A stretch of DNA of 64,000 nucleotides from Pollenia angustigena (GCA_930367215.1 OV884060.1:103440151-103504150); one strand, 5' to 3'; positions 24,207 through 34,936 are shown, counted from the first letter of the stretch. Numbers and translations are program-made. The notes: generated by a model not told the origin, from the letters alone.

Positions 24207-24358
24207 AAGTGATAAAAGACCAAAAAAAAAAAAAAAAAAAAAACTCACGTGTCTCCCAGTATTACCCAAAGTCATACACAGGAAATCCGTACTTAAGGTA
24301 CTATTGACACCGCTTCGGCTTGATTAAAGTACAGATGGACTGATTTGTTTTTTCAGTG

Positions 24359-25557
24359 TATGCCTTAAGCCGTAGCAAATAATGCTATTGTATTCAAATT
24401 TGGTCTAATTAAGTTTTATAAGACTGAAAATCCGTAACCGATTTTTTTTGAGATTGATTTATAAAAGCCATATACAACCAAATCCGGGAATATCTGACAC
24501 TCGGTGGAAGTTAATTCACTTATTTAATGTGTTTTTGAGCGGCAAAACTACAGATTTATATAATTTTTGTTAAAGTTTTCAGTTTTTTTTTTTCATTTTA
24601 AAATGGCAGGCAACACTTTTAATTGAAATTCGTTTTTACATTTAATATCAAATCAAACTGTTTGCTGGATACGGTCGCTGTTGTCATAATATTTCAGTTT
24701 TTGTAAACCATTGACTGAGTGAATGAATCTAAAATGATTTTTGTTTAGCCCTTAACACGATATTTCAACATGACCACACTTTCACAATCACACACATTCG
24801 TCTGAATAAGTTGCGAAAAACTGAAACAAAGTGCACTAGTAATAATATCCGCAGGGATTTCAACAGATATCAAAAGGCAGTACTGAAATTTCACTAACGT
24901 TAAATAAAAAAATGAATAATAGTATCATTGTTTTATTTTAAATGATTATAATACATCAAAAAACCCAAAAATCATCTATTTTGGTGTTTTCATAGTAAAA
25001 TATGATTTTTATGGCGTTTCAATTGGGATTTATGTTAAATAAAAAGCATCGTTAAAAAGTGTGTTAGTGAATTCCTATTTCTCGATAAAACCGATTTCCA
25101 ACAGTTGGGTGCAACAATTTCACTGTATTTTTTTGAAAAACATCATTGAATACATAAATGTAAAGTCTTTTTACGAGTATTTTTTTATTTTAGGAAACAT
25201 ATATGTATTCTTTATTGACATTAATTAATACATGAAAAAAATAGAGTTTTTATTTTTTTACTGTGCTGCGCTTATTTTTGGATCTGTTGTATATGTATGT
25301 ACGAATACTAAGCGCTTGTTTTATTTTGTACGAATGATAGCAATCCTTTTCTTTAAGACGACGTTCGCTTTTTTCTAGCCCACAGGACCAGCAAGCACGT
25401 TGCAAAGTAAAAAAAAAAAATTGTGTTTTACCACAGTTTTAGTAAGACTTACTAAGTAATGCCATGATTAACTCATAAACGGACGCAATGGAAAACTCCG
25501 CCCCACAAGTGGAAAGTTGACGAAAGCCTTGGTGTTTAAATCTTTCTATATAACAGC
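24359..25557. other. AT-rich non-coding stretch
   Basis: About 1.2 kb without a recognisable gene, TIR pair or window-internal repeat. Confidence 0.35.
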
Positions 25558-25775
25558 GCTTTAATGGGGCCGAAGCTCTACCTCCTCAATAGTTGCCTCG
25601 GTCCCAAAAGTTTCTAAAGATGATGAAGCTGATAAAATAAGTTTCCAAAATCGTTTTGCAATTTTTGAGGATGAATCTTTTGAATCCCGAAATGTCTTGA
25701 AATCGCCTAAGCCTACACCAATATATTTTAGACAGCAAAACTCTAATGAACTAGTAAAGAGTTTAAACTCTGTGA
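25558..25775 (+). pseudogene. Jockey-clade LINE ORF1 fragment (related subfamily)
   Basis: About 220 bp aligns by eye to the intact ORF1 at 33800-34010. The landmark NRFAILEDE of the intact protein appears here as NRFAIFEDE (aatcgttttgcaatttttgaggatgaa), and the following proline-rich and NSNELVKSL stretches also match. Divergence is far higher than between the two large copies, so this is an older or sister subfamily. It abuts the MITE remnant to its right. Confidence 0.75.
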
Positions 25776-25789
25776 TTGCCTTCGATCAC

Positions 25790-26217
25790 CAGTTTTAATA
25801 TGCGCTTTTTGTGTCAAAAATGTATTTCTTCAAAGTGGAAACTAGGGATGTCAAATGGGAAATCCCGAATCCCGAAATCCCGGGATTTTTTATTTTTATT
25901 AATCCTGGGATTTTTAATATATCAACTTTTTCGTACAAAAATGTTCGTTTTTATTGAATTTTTATAATTCTTATTTTTCTTTTTTAAAAATATATGTTAT
26001 ATATATAATACCTTTTGAAAATTCTTAAATAAATAAAAAGTGTTGTTGGGATTTCAAAATCCCGAATCCCTTGATTTTCTAAAATCAATCCCGATTGCCA
26101 TCCCTAGTGGGAACTCACCTTTTAAAATTCATGCCTTCCAAAAGCGTGATGATAAGCGAAACTCTTATATTTCTCCCTTGCAAACCTGCTTCGTTTGAAG
26201 CTCAATTTTTTATTGGG
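25790..26217. mobile_element. MITE of the CCCAATAAAAAA family, left-truncated, split by a hAT MITE
   Basis: Matches the right part of the element at 4118-4534 (gtgtcaaaaatgtatttcttcaaagtgg ... actcaccttttaaaattcatg ... tcccttgcaaacctgcttcg) and ends in attttttattggg. The 264-bp hAT MITE at 25843-26106 interrupts it. Confidence 0.65.
25843..26106. mobile_element. hAT-type MITE, TAGGGATG ends, 8-bp duplication
   Basis: The left end TAGGGATGTCAA and right end TTGCCATCCCTA are flanked by gtggaaac (25835-25842) and gtgggaac (26107-26114), an 8-bp duplication with one difference. The subterminal aatcccgaatcccg repeats are typical of hAT ends. Non-coding; it sits inside an older MITE. Confidence 0.85.
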
Positions 26218-26344
26218 ATGTTTGTGTACAAAATTTGGACGGAACAGCTTCATTCAAATTAGCTGGAAAAATTCGCGTTTGAGAGTGCGTTAAACTAAGT
26301 TTAAACTTAATCCACAGCTTAAAACCCCGGCCTTAGATAATATT

Positions 26345-26412
26345 ATTGTGTAGTTTATAGAACACGAGCGCCTTACTCGTCCGTTCAAATTACATTTTAA
26401 GCAAAACAAATT
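26345..26412. repeat. Fragment of the CACGCARAGAAAA MITE interior
   Basis: tgtgtagtttatagaacacg and the following bases match, inverted, the interior of the MITE at 5383-6270 (near 5885-5945). The surrounding 26218-26571 shows nothing else recognisable. Confidence 0.55.
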
Positions 26413-26571
26413 TCGAATGTTCAAAGACGAAAAAGGAAGAATCTTGTCAATAAGACATGAGCCGTATGAACTCAGACCTAGATATGAACATCCATAAAAG
26501 ATTTTTTGTCTGTAAGGAATTTTAAGGAAGGTCGCTAAATTGTTAATTAATCTTAAATTTAACAAGTAAGA

Positions 26572-27250
26572 GTGCTTTATTCGGCTGTGCCGAATCTTAT
26601 AATCCCTTCACCATTGTGCGAGCAGAATACAGAGCAACTAAATAATTTTTACATATACATACATATCTACAATACTTAAAACTTCATTATAAATGAAATT
26701 TAAAAAGCGAAAACTGGTAAAAAAAATTTTAAAACCGTTTTTAGAACATAAAAATATTAAAAAAAAAATTTATTTTTAAAAAACCAAGATTCGAACCAGG
26801 AAACTCACAGTTTCTAACTTAACACACCCCCTAGACAACTGAACCATGTAGGAAAGCTGTTTGAATATCATTAAAATGAAATATGGACCGTTTACTATTT
26901 ACAACTCAACACAGTTTTTTGTTAGTTTTCTTTTTGTAAAGGCACTGTTGTCATACCGTAGATATATCTCTTTTGGCGAGTTTTTAAGTAGCAAAGAAAC
27001 ACAAAAATTCCTAGTTTCTATTTGTTAAGATTATTTCGTTAAATATATGAAATATTAAAGAAGGGTGATAACGAAAATTATATTGGGCATTATGCTAGTA
27101 TATTTAAACAAATGCGAAGGGGTGGGAGGGAGGGTGGGGGGGGGGGGGGAAGAAGACACGACAACCGGATTTGAACTTCGCTTTTCATAAGGACCCAGCA
27201 TATATATATACTTTATAGGGTGTAGGACCTTCGGTGAAGGGTATAAAAAA
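26572..27250 (-). mobile_element. Helitron/DINE-like element with terminal hairpin
   Basis: One end reads acaagtaagagtgctttatt followed by the hairpin attcggctgtgccgaat, as at 40691. The other end carries aaggacccagcatatatata...ctttatagggtgtaggacc...gaagggtataaaa, the conserved opposite block. The interior is degraded and includes a long poly-G run (about 27137-27149). Non-coding. Confidence 0.5.
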
Positions 27251-27289
27251 CAAACTTAATTATAAAAAAAAGAGTAATTTTTGGGATTT

Positions 27290-27587
27290 CAGATATACAG
27301 AAAAAAGTAATAAAAATACAACAGCCACAATGGATTTTTTGGAAAAATTAGAGGCAGTCGTGATTTTTTGGTCATATCTCAGCCATTGTTGAACCGATCT
27401 GGCTGAATTTCAATATCAAGAAATGGTGGACTATATGTGACATAAATATAAAACAATTTAGCCGCTACCATGTCTGGAGTCTCCGGAAAACACATATCAA
27501 ACGTAAGACGGACAGATGGTCAGACGGACAGACGGACGGATATCGTTAAATCAACTCTCCTCATAAGGACCCAGAATAATCTCGTTA
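27290..27587 (-). mobile_element. Helitron/DINE-like conserved end block
   Basis: Contains catatctcagccattgttgaaccgatctggctgaatttc and the gacggacagacggac tract with cataaggacccagaata, matching 41780-42000. It is truncated, and the LINE fragment at 27588 follows directly. Confidence 0.5.
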
Positions 27588-28262
27588 TAACATGATCATA
27601 TATTTCAACTGGAAATATGGCTAAGACAATGGAGTATAACGGTCAATGAACAAAAATGCATACATATAACATTCACCGTTCGTCGGGAATCATGCCCACC
27701 TATTAAAATCAATAATCAAATAATACTTCAAAATTCGCATGTAAAATATCTTGGTATACATCTAGATCGGCGATTAACGTGGAAATGCCATATAGAGGCA
27801 AAATTAACTCAAATGAAACTTAAAACCATTCAAATTCACTGGAAGAAATTCTGTCCTAAGTCTCGATTGCCTATTTGATGCTACGCCAAAATAAACTTCT
27901 TCGAATAATCACAGCTGCTCCCTGGTATGTAAAAACTCAAACATCCATAAGGATCTCAATGTGTCATTAGTAAAAAATACGATTACAAAAGCAGTTAAAT
28001 ATTTAAAAAGGCTTGAACTACGCCCAAATCCACTAGCTCGAAATATTTTAAATGATAGCGGCCACACTCGCTTAAGGAGAAGAGACACTGCAACACTTAC
28101 CTATTTAGATGAGCGATAATCATATCATATATGATCAGAAACCGTGACGCGAAATTTTTTGTCTGTCACTGGCAGGACATAAAGTAAAGTTTTAGGATAA
28201 AATTTGTTTAATTATTGTTAGTTCATATTTAATATATGAAGATTCAATAAATAAATAATGAA
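27588..28262 (+). pseudogene. Jockey-clade LINE 3' fragment (ORF2 C-terminus, 3' UTR, A tail)
   Basis: Runs parallel to 36980-37740 of the intact LINE, from atatttcaactggaaatatgg through the ORF2 stop and UTR (gaagattcaataaata) into an A-rich tail. The peptide VKYLGIHLDRRLTWKCHIEA is preserved, but about 110 bases are deleted near 27840-27880 and other indels break the frame. It is a 5'-truncated dead copy, the usual outcome of LINE insertion. Confidence 0.85.
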
Positions 28263-28559
28263 AAAAAATATATTATAATTGAATGTATTCATTCTCTTAT
28301 TATCAAGGAAACCATGAATATGCAATTGCATGTTTTTCCTTGCGCGACCAATGAAGACCGTTTTAGAGCTTTTTATGAAATTTGGAATCGATTTGTTAGT
28401 GCATATTTTTACATATTTTACCGTTTGCAGCCTTTTTAAGGCATATTTTGATACATTTTAGATTTCTTTTTGGTGCCTGCAAGAGCTTTCGCAATGAATA
28501 ATTTTTTTTGCGAAATTCTGTTTTAAATTTTTATCTGAAACCCAACGTGTTGCTTCAAT

Positions 28560-28900
28560 TTCTCCAACACTATTTAAAGTGATATAACGATGTTCATCCG
28601 TCCGTCTGGCTGGTTATCTGTCTATGTTAACCTTGTTCGCAAAGTACAAATTGCAATCTTTTAGATAATTTGAGCAAATTTGTTAAAACTTCTTAATTGT
28701 ACTAAGGACTAAGTTTCCAAATAAGACTATTTGTCTCCGTTAACCATCTTTTTATGTTGGTATTTAGATTGAATTCGCCCCAAAAATCTCAAAAATTCGT
28801 CTGTAAATACTATGGTGTTTGGGCTTTACCGGTTATAATTTAGGATTGTTTTTAGTTTATGGAACTGTTAATAAATTGTTTTAAAATTAGCAATTTTAAA
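28560..28900 (+). mobile_element. Helitron/DINE-like fragment
   Basis: gtgatataacgatgttcatccgtccgtctggctgg followed by aaccttgttcgcaaagtaca matches the start of the elements at 10050 and 20480. No clear 3' terminus. Confidence 0.4.
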
Positions 28901-29257
28901 TTTTTAGGGCATATTTTTAACAGTTTTCAGGGCATATTTTCAAGTTTTTACTGCATATTTAATGCGCATAAAACGCGTTTTTAGAGCATATTTCTGGATT
29001 CCCTGCTTATCATGATAATCATACACGCAAAGAAAAAACATGATTTTGGTAAACACATTCTATGAGCTACATATTATGATAAGAATTATGATTGTAGTCA
29101 CCATATTACGATTATTATTGAATCATATTTTTACCAAATATATTCGTAATATTACATCATAATTTTTTTTCCCTTAATCATTTTCTTTCATGTTAATCAT
29201 AATAAGCTAAGACGTAACCATATAATTGTCATGTTAATCATAATGAATTTAGAAGTA

Positions 29258-30024
29258 CAGTCAAAGCCCGGTTTAACGAATGATATAATGTTCAGACCTT
29301 TCGTTATACCGAGATATTCGTTATATCGATCAGTAATTTTTTGGTACACAATTTGAATCAAAATTTAATTGTATTTATAATTTAGTCTAGAAATAAAATT
29401 TTAATTGATATTTTCACGTTTATTTAAGAATTTTTTTTATTTCTAATAATTAATTTCATTAAAAATCATAAAATTGCATTTCTTGTTAAATTCTGTTCGC
29501 TTATTAAGTTATGGAAATGATTTTTAAAAGGCTCCACTAAATCTTGTCGAGCTGAAAGTGTTTCGCCGGTTTGTTTTAGCAACCTGATTCCATATCTTTT
29601 CTTAAAACGTGATAGCCAGCAATCACTTGCGTGTATAAGATACATATTGAATATTTTGGTATTCTATATTTTTGGGATATTACTGAAAGACTTACACCTT
29701 TCTTAAACTCTTCTAAAATCTTTAATTTTTTATCAAAAGAGATTTGACATCTCGTTTTTACAATGAACCAAACCAAACTACTAAAACTTTAACGAAAAAA
29801 AGCAACGCATCACACGTGTTCTTTCAATAAAAAGCAAAGAAGCCAAAAACACACACAAAAATCTAACGGTTCTGTAACGATTTTTTTATTTTGCTTTTTC
29901 ATTCGTTAAATCGGAATTATTTTATTTTGCCATTCGCTATATAAGGTAGTTAATGTAAAAATTTGGCCATTCGTTATATGGGATATTCGTTAAACTGCGT
30001 ATTCGTTATACCGGGCTTTGTCTG
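29258..30024. mobile_element. pogo/Tigger-like element, deleted
   Basis: Ends CAGTCAAAGCCCGGTTTAAC and (complement of right end) CAGACAAAGCCCGGTATAAC, flanked by TA (29256-29257, 30025-30026). The ttcgttat motif repeats at both sides. The interior keeps a fragment of a pogo-type DNA-binding domain on the minus strand (29576-29776), which supports the assignment independently of the termini. The catalytic region is absent. Confidence 0.8.
29576..29776 (-). pseudogene. pogo-family transposase N-terminal HTH remnant, 66 aa
   Basis: Residues about 8-43 read RCQISFDKKLKILEEF, KKGVSLSVISQKYRIPKYSI: the layout of a CENP-B/pipsqueak-type helix-turn-helix (basic start, then K-x-L-x-I-L-E-x-x-x-x-G, then I-x-x-K-Y-x-I-P-K-x-S-I) as found at the N-terminus of pogo/Tigger transposases. 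The frame ends soon after and no CENPB HTH or DDE domain follows, so it is a relic. It lies within matching pogo-like termini. Confidence 0.75.
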
Positions 30025-30648
30025 TAATAATATTATGATAAAGTGGTGCTGTCACAACAATAAAAAATAAATTGGAATTTTTTTGTATCGATTTTTTATT
30101 TTTTGCACTTTACATTTTTTTAATGTAAATAAAATTTCTTTATTTTGTATTTCTTTAAACTTGGTTTTAATGGGTATTTTTCTAATTTTTTAACCACTCA
30201 ATTACAAATAATTCGATAGGCATATTTAAAACAAACGGCACAACTGATGCAATAATGCTATTGGCACAAGTAAGACTTATTCGCTTTTAGGGTTTTATTT
30301 GTTTAAAAATTTTGGATTTTCCAAAATCTTTGGAAAAGGTTTCCCGATGAGCTGGCCTAAGCAACCAGTGAAATGCGCATAGAAGCTAGCTTTCCATCAA
30401 TAATAAAGCTCAGTGTATTTATCAAATATGAAAAATTGGGATCTTAGTACGTCATACAGAAATCTTATTAATAATAAATTTTGTATTCCCAAATATAACT
30501 TTGAAAACCCTGATATGTTTACAGTAACTAAAATATTGTTGATATAATTTTTTCTGTACGACAACAATATATTGTTACAATAAGCACATGTAATTGCAGT
30601 AACAATACCGAACCATATTTATTATCTGCGTGTAGTCGATCGTAAATG

Positions 30649-30760
30649 TGTTATTAAAGAATGTGATTTTTCAAGTTCTCCTGAGCCAATTGAAACTGGA
30701 GTCCCGCAAGGATCGCCATTAATTTTCACGAATCCTTCTATTTATTTTATTTAATATATA
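30649..30760 (+). pseudogene. Jockey-clade LINE RT fragment (GVPQGS motif)
   Basis: The plus-strand peptide KECDFSSSPEPIETGVPQGS aligns with KEGNFLSSPQPIAAGVPQGS of the intact ORF2 at 36.8 kb, an RT palm motif. The frame breaks just after. It is about 110 bp, wedged between the MITE ending at 30632 and a dispersed repeat. Confidence 0.75.
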
Positions 30761-30765
30761 AAAAA

Positions 30766-30960
30766 AAAATTGTTTTGCCACGCCCCAAAATACTGATCTT
30801 TTTGTTTTTTATATAGCGCTACCATTCAAAGTCATTAAAATGGCTTGACCGTGGCTTTAATTTGGCCTTCTACATTAAATCAGATCGATCCCCATACTAT
30901 CTATATAAATATATGTGCAGAAGTCACGCTCTTGAATCATGGTAAAAAACTACTTTTTTG
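30766..30960 (+). repeat. Copy of the GCCACGCCCC repeat
   Basis: ttgttttgccacgccccaaaatactgatc ... atagcgctaccattcaaagtc matches the 415-bp repeat at 17265-17930. Confidence 0.6.
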
Positions 30961-31163
30961 GACTGTATCAGTATCGTGTTCTTAATGTGACCGTTAGTGA
31001 CGTTGAAGAAAGTCTCAGGGCCTATAATTAGACGGCGAGTATCCCTGTTTGCCAAACAGTCAGCCATTTCATAGCCTTCATAGCCGGGTACCCAACACAA
31101 GTTAAATCATTGTGTTTCCCAAGATTGTCTAGAAATGTCAAATAGCCCATTACTTACCTGGAG

Positions 31164-31482
31164 GGCCACTCTCTATTGCGATGCGAAAACAATTTCGATG
31201 CGAAAGCTAAATGTCAACTTGGTACTCTTAATCACTTTCGCAATTTTTTTTGAAAATGGAGCAATACTGGCAACGAAAATTAAATATGGCGCAGAGTTGC
31301 AGTAATGAAATGCTAAGATATGTAAATATATTTGAAATTGGAAAATTTTAATAAAATAAAAAGTGATTTGCGAAAAGAAAAAAATTTAATAGATGCGAAA
31401 GACAAATGCGCAAACGCATTAAAGAGTACCAATCGCTAGATTTGCTACCATTTTCTTTCGCATCGCAATAGAGAGTAGCCCC
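31164..31482. mobile_element. TIR MITE in the RNase H region, CCTGGA duplication
   Basis: The left end GGGCCACTCTCTATTGCGAT and the inverted right end (complement GGGGCTACTCTCTATTGCGA) are flanked by cctgga on both sides (31158-31163, 31483-31488). Gatgcgaaa repeats fill both subterminal zones. It splits the RNase H domain of the decayed LINE. Non-coding; a 6-bp duplication leaves the superfamily open. Confidence 0.75.
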
Positions 31483-32055
31483 CCTGGACTTCAACTCTAA
31501 AGAAGATATAGCTCTCAGAGCGGCCTGGTTATCCGACTTTATAAGACGTAGAGTAGATATCGTTCTGAAAGATTGTAGGCTGTTTACCCATATGCTAGCC
31601 ATATAGAATCCCGGGTCCGGAATTCTCGCAGCAGAATCACCTTTTGAGCCGTCGGTGGATCAAACATGTTGCGCGCGCTCACCACTTATTGGTTACTCTC
31701 AGTTATAATGACATTGAAAATACTATCTAATAACATACCAGCCAGCATATGATCCAACAAAAGTAGATGGATCGTTCTTAAAAATTCTTAGGATATGCAT
31801 GTGCCCTACCAATTCACCTGCACTTTATCACGCTAGGGCGGCATAAGTCAAAATTGGTCTAATTATCGTCACAACAGACCAGCAGATCATTATAGGCTTC
31901 AGCCCCTATGTTTTGGCCAAGCGCCTTTGGCAGGCATATATTGCTCTTCAGGTAACATGGGATATCTGAGCGTATAAGTAATGGGTTTTATTCAATATTA
32001 TCCCCCAGTGTCTTACCTCGTTAGAGAATCCGATAACCGCACCGTGTAAAGCCTG

Positions 32056-32541
32056 GTACTCTGTTTAACATTTCACGTGGAATGCTGTCAAATCGCATAT
32101 GAAAAAAACTTGTGCGGAATATCTATAAAATAACGTTGATAGAGTTGTACTCTGTTTATTTTGTGAAAAAGTTCCGAAATGTTTCTGGCAACATTTTTTT
32201 ACAACTGCGAAATAATGTAAGTTGCACTTATTTCACGTGGAATTTTAAGTAAAAGCAAAAAAATGTGAAATAATTATTGAATAAGAAATAAAAAATTAAT
32301 ATAATACCACCGGTAACAGTTTTTGAACCATATCTACTTTCTTTTTTATTAAAAAAAAAAATAAATTTAGTAAAATACATGTGGGCTTTGTTTACATACG
32401 CAAAACAATGTCGCATACTTTTCAAGAATAAAAACGTCAAATTGTACAAGCTTGCAAGATAGGTAACATTGATACATGTCAATATTTAAGTGTGAAATAA
32501 TAAATGTTGCTCAACATTTTTCACAAATTTGAACAGAGTAC
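32056..32541. mobile_element. TIR MITE, GTACTCTGTT ends
   Basis: GTACTCTGTTTAACATTTCAC at the left is mirrored by an end whose complement is GTACTCTGTTCAAATTTGTG. It separates RT from the region just before RNase H in the decayed LINE (host motif ALHGAVIGFSNEVRHWG resumes after it). Tttcacgtggaa occurs inside twice. No clear target duplication was read. Confidence 0.65.
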
Positions 32542-33034
32542 TACCTTAAGGCGGCTTCCTTAAGCCTCTGGACTCTTCGTCAGGTAAATGGTACCAGAGA
32601 AGTTTTCGCGGGGTTAATATTACGACCCCTCTCTCTGCACCAATTAGGTTTAAAATTCAGGGTGCATCAATTCCGAAATAGTGGCGTCATCAAATCCGTA
32701 AGTGCGGAAGCCTTAGCCATTAAAAACTGCAATAGCTTAACGATGACTAAGGTCCACAAAAGAGGCGATAGAACGTCACCTTGTGGGCAACCCCTGGATG
32801 CTTCAATAGTCCTCGATGGACCACTGAACCCTGGATGCCAGCGTTTCCTTTATCCAGTATTTTATCACAACTTGAATAGTTTTCCTTGGTTAATTAAAGT
32901 GTTTTACGAGAATTGAAATGTATATAAACTTTTATTATTTAAATGAAAAAAAAATCAAAAAATTATTTTGTATTTATAAATTTTACTTGCACAATTTTGA
33001 TTTAATTTTATTTTTGCTGTCATATGGATGTGCC

Positions 33035-33418
33035 GAACGGTTTCGGTTCGGTTTGTGCTTTGTTGTGATACAGACGTGTATTTTTAGCCCCGCATACGAT
33101 TTGAACTATTAATTAATCACATTTGATTTTGTAATACATACATAAATAAAAGCAGCGAATGGACGCTTAAAAAAAAAAATAATATATTTTGTTATTTAAA
33201 TTACTTTACATAATAGTGAACAATTTAAAACGATAAAATTAAATTAAATAATACAGTAAAAATATATATGTATGTACGTATGAATGTTCATACATGTGTA
33301 AACATATTCTGAACAAAACATTTAAATTCTGGTTTTTTCTTTTGTTGTTTTAAAATACAATAAATAATAAAAATATTAAAGCAAAGCAAAACGGTGAAAA
33401 ACAAAAACAACTCTTTGC
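33035..33418 (+). promoter_or_regulatory. LINE 5' UTR, presumed internal promoter
   Basis: Because the element starts immediately after its target duplication, the promoter must lie inside. The leader begins gaacggtttcggttcggttt and has an agacgtg at about +38, reminiscent of downstream elements in other jockey-type promoters, but at an unusual distance. The second copy shares the 3' part of this leader (about 33190-33418) closely. Promoter activity is inferred, not seen. Confidence 0.45.
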
Positions 33419-34936
33419 ATGAGTACAAACAGTGAAACAACACTAAGACAAAATGAAAGAAACGTTTACGTTTTAGTTAATGCAAATGAAAATAATGCAG
33501 AAATAAATAAAACAAAACAAAACAATATTAACTACCTAACGGCTAAGCCAATTACTCGAACACGTTCCCTCTCACCCTCGGTATTTACACAAACGGTGGA
33601 TAGTGACTCATTAAAAAAACTACAACAAGATTTGGTGACAAGTGTTGCCAGGCCAGCAAGTATTGCCGTGACGTCAAAAACAAATTTAGTGGGAAATGAT
33701 ACCATGAACTCAAACACAAATGCAATGGAAAACCCCCCTGTAAAAAGTTGTCAAAAGCCTACAGTACAAGTTGGTATGGACAGGTACATAACAGTGCTTA
33801 AACGGGGACGCAGCCCTACCTCTGCAGCAGTTGCTTCGGCCTCAAAAGTACCATCTTTTGATAAAATAAATACTCAAAATCGTTTTGCAATTCTGGAGGA
33901 TGAATCCTCTGAAGCACCAAACGTCATTAAACCATCCAAGCCTCCCCCGATATATCTATGGGAGCAAAATTCAAATGAGCTCATAAAGAGTTTGATATCG
34001 GTGATAGGTGAAAATTCGTTTTACGTAGCGGCTATAAAGCGTGGAAGTATAAACGAGACAAAAATACAAGTCAATAATGAGAATGATTTTCGCAAAATAG
34101 TAAACAACTTTGAAACGCTCAAAAAAAACTTTTATACCTACCAACTGAAAAGCAGTAAAGGTCTACAGGTAGTGATTAAGGGTATTGACTCATGTGTGGA
34201 CCCAGAAGAGGTTAAAACATTCCTAGAAGAAAAAGGCTTCAAGGTAAAACATGTAGTAAATATTAAAAATAGAGAAAAAATTCCCCAACCACTTTTTCGA
34301 GTGGAGTTTGAACCCGGCGACGTAAAATTTAAAAAAAACGAAACACATCCTATTTACAATTTAAAATATATTCTCTACAGAAGAATAACTATAGAAGAGC
34401 CGCACAAAAAAAATGGACCTGTTCAGTGCTTAAACTGCCAAGAATTTGGCCATACCAAGGCATACTGCTACTTACCCCCTGTCTGCGTAGTATGTGGTGA
34501 ACTACACGGTACAGTTTCTTGCGATAAGTCTAAAACCGACCCCAACGTAAAAAAATGTAGCAACTGTGGCGGTAATCACACTGCCAATTATAGAGGATGC
34601 CCAGTATATAATATTGTCAAGCAGACGGTTGGACCGAAAACAAATACCCCTCAAATGCAGGTTGCAAATCAGGTAAACACAAATGCAATTCAAGCCCCCC
34701 AGCCTAGTAATAACAGAACCTCTTACGCTAACGTCCTAAAATCAAACCATCAGCCTATGCAAGGTGCCTCGCCAAGTAATGATGAAACTCCGGTTTCTAA
34801 TTTAAGTCGTTTAGAAAAAACCATGGAAACATTAGTGCAAACAGTAAATAATTTTACGAACACAATGGGTAATATGATGCAGGAAATGCTTAGAATGCAA
34901 TCGATGTTATTGCAAGCTGTACTTAACAAACCATGA
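33419..34936 (+). CDS. LINE ORF1 (Gag-like nucleic-acid-binding protein), 505 aa
   Basis: Forms the RNP with element RNA. The N-terminal half is polar, with the NRFAILEDE landmark near residues 154-162. A PRE_C2HC-like region follows (about 250-330: VKTFLEEKGFKVKHVVNI ... LFRVEFEPGD). Three zinc knuckles lie at about 337-395: C-x2-C-x4-H-x4-C (CLNCQEFGHTKAYC), C-x2-C-x3-H-x4-C and C-x2-C-x3-H-x6-C. The C-terminus (about 460-503) is methionine/leucine-rich and helix-prone. The start is the first ATG after the leader, at the same place in the second copy. The stop overlaps the ORF2 start in ATGA. Length is in the range of jockey-clade ORF1. Confidence 0.93.
   Translation: MSTNSETTLRQNERNVYVLVNANENNAEINKTKQNNINYLTAKPITRTRSLSPSVFTQTVDSDSLKKLQQDLVTSVARPASIAVTSKTNLVGNDTMNSNTNAMENPPVKSCQKPTVQVGMDRYITVLKRGRSPTSAAVASASKVPSFDKINTQNRFAILEDESSEAPNVIKPSKPPPIYLWEQNSNELIKSLISVIGENSFYVAAIKRGSINETKIQVNNENDFRKIVNNFETLKKNFYTYQLKSSKGLQVVIKGIDSCVDPEEVKTFLEEKGFKVKHVVNIKNREKIPQPLFRVEFEPGDVKFKKNETHPIYNLKYILYRRITIEEPHKKNGPVQCLNCQEFGHTKAYCYLPPVCVVCGELHGTVSCDKSKTDPNVKKCSNCGGNHTANYRGCPVYNIVKQTVGPKTNTPQMQVANQVNTNAIQAPQPSNNRTSYANVLKSNHQPMQGASPSNDETPVSNLSRLEKTMETLVQTVNNFTNTMGNMMQEMLRMQSMLLQAVLNKP

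Larger units (their letters stand above)
23129..24358. mobile_element. TA-target TIR element with two nested MITEs
   Basis: The left end CACAGAAAGAAAAAACTCG and the right end (complement CACTGAAAAAACAAATCAG) are flanked by TA. The terminal match is imperfect, so the boundaries are less certain than for related copies. The interior includes the palindromic MITEs 23683-23949 and 24079-24206 and a poly-A run at about 24221-24242. Confidence 0.4.
29034..30632. mobile_element. TA-target MITE, CACGCAAAGAAAAAACATG ends (copy B), carrying a nested pogo-like element
   Basis: The terminus CACGCAAAGAAAAAACATG is inverted at the right (ending ctgcgtg), flanked by TA on both sides (29032-29033, 30633-30634). 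Interior motifs aagaattatgattgtagtca and gacaacaatatattg match copies at 5383 and 52725. It is longer than copy A mainly because a 767-bp pogo-like element is inserted at 29258-30024. It abuts an RT fragment on its right. Confidence 0.75.
30970..32880 (-). pseudogene. Decayed LINE with RT and RNase H (LOA/R1-like)
   Basis: On the minus strand, a peptide with RGCPQGDVLSPLLW (RT motif) and NPAKTSLVPFT lies at about 32560-32830. A degenerate C-terminal RT segment (KALGQNIGAEAYNDLLVCC) is near 31880. RNase H pieces follow: DGSKGDSAARI then SDNQAALRAISSLEL (about 31510-31650) and CWVPGYEGYEMADCLANRD, PETFF (about 30990-31110). The GCPQGxVLSPLLW motif with a C-terminal RNase H points to LOA/R1-type LINEs, distinct from the jockey and I elements in this window. 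Frameshifts and stops abound, and two MITEs interrupt it. Confidence 0.75.
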
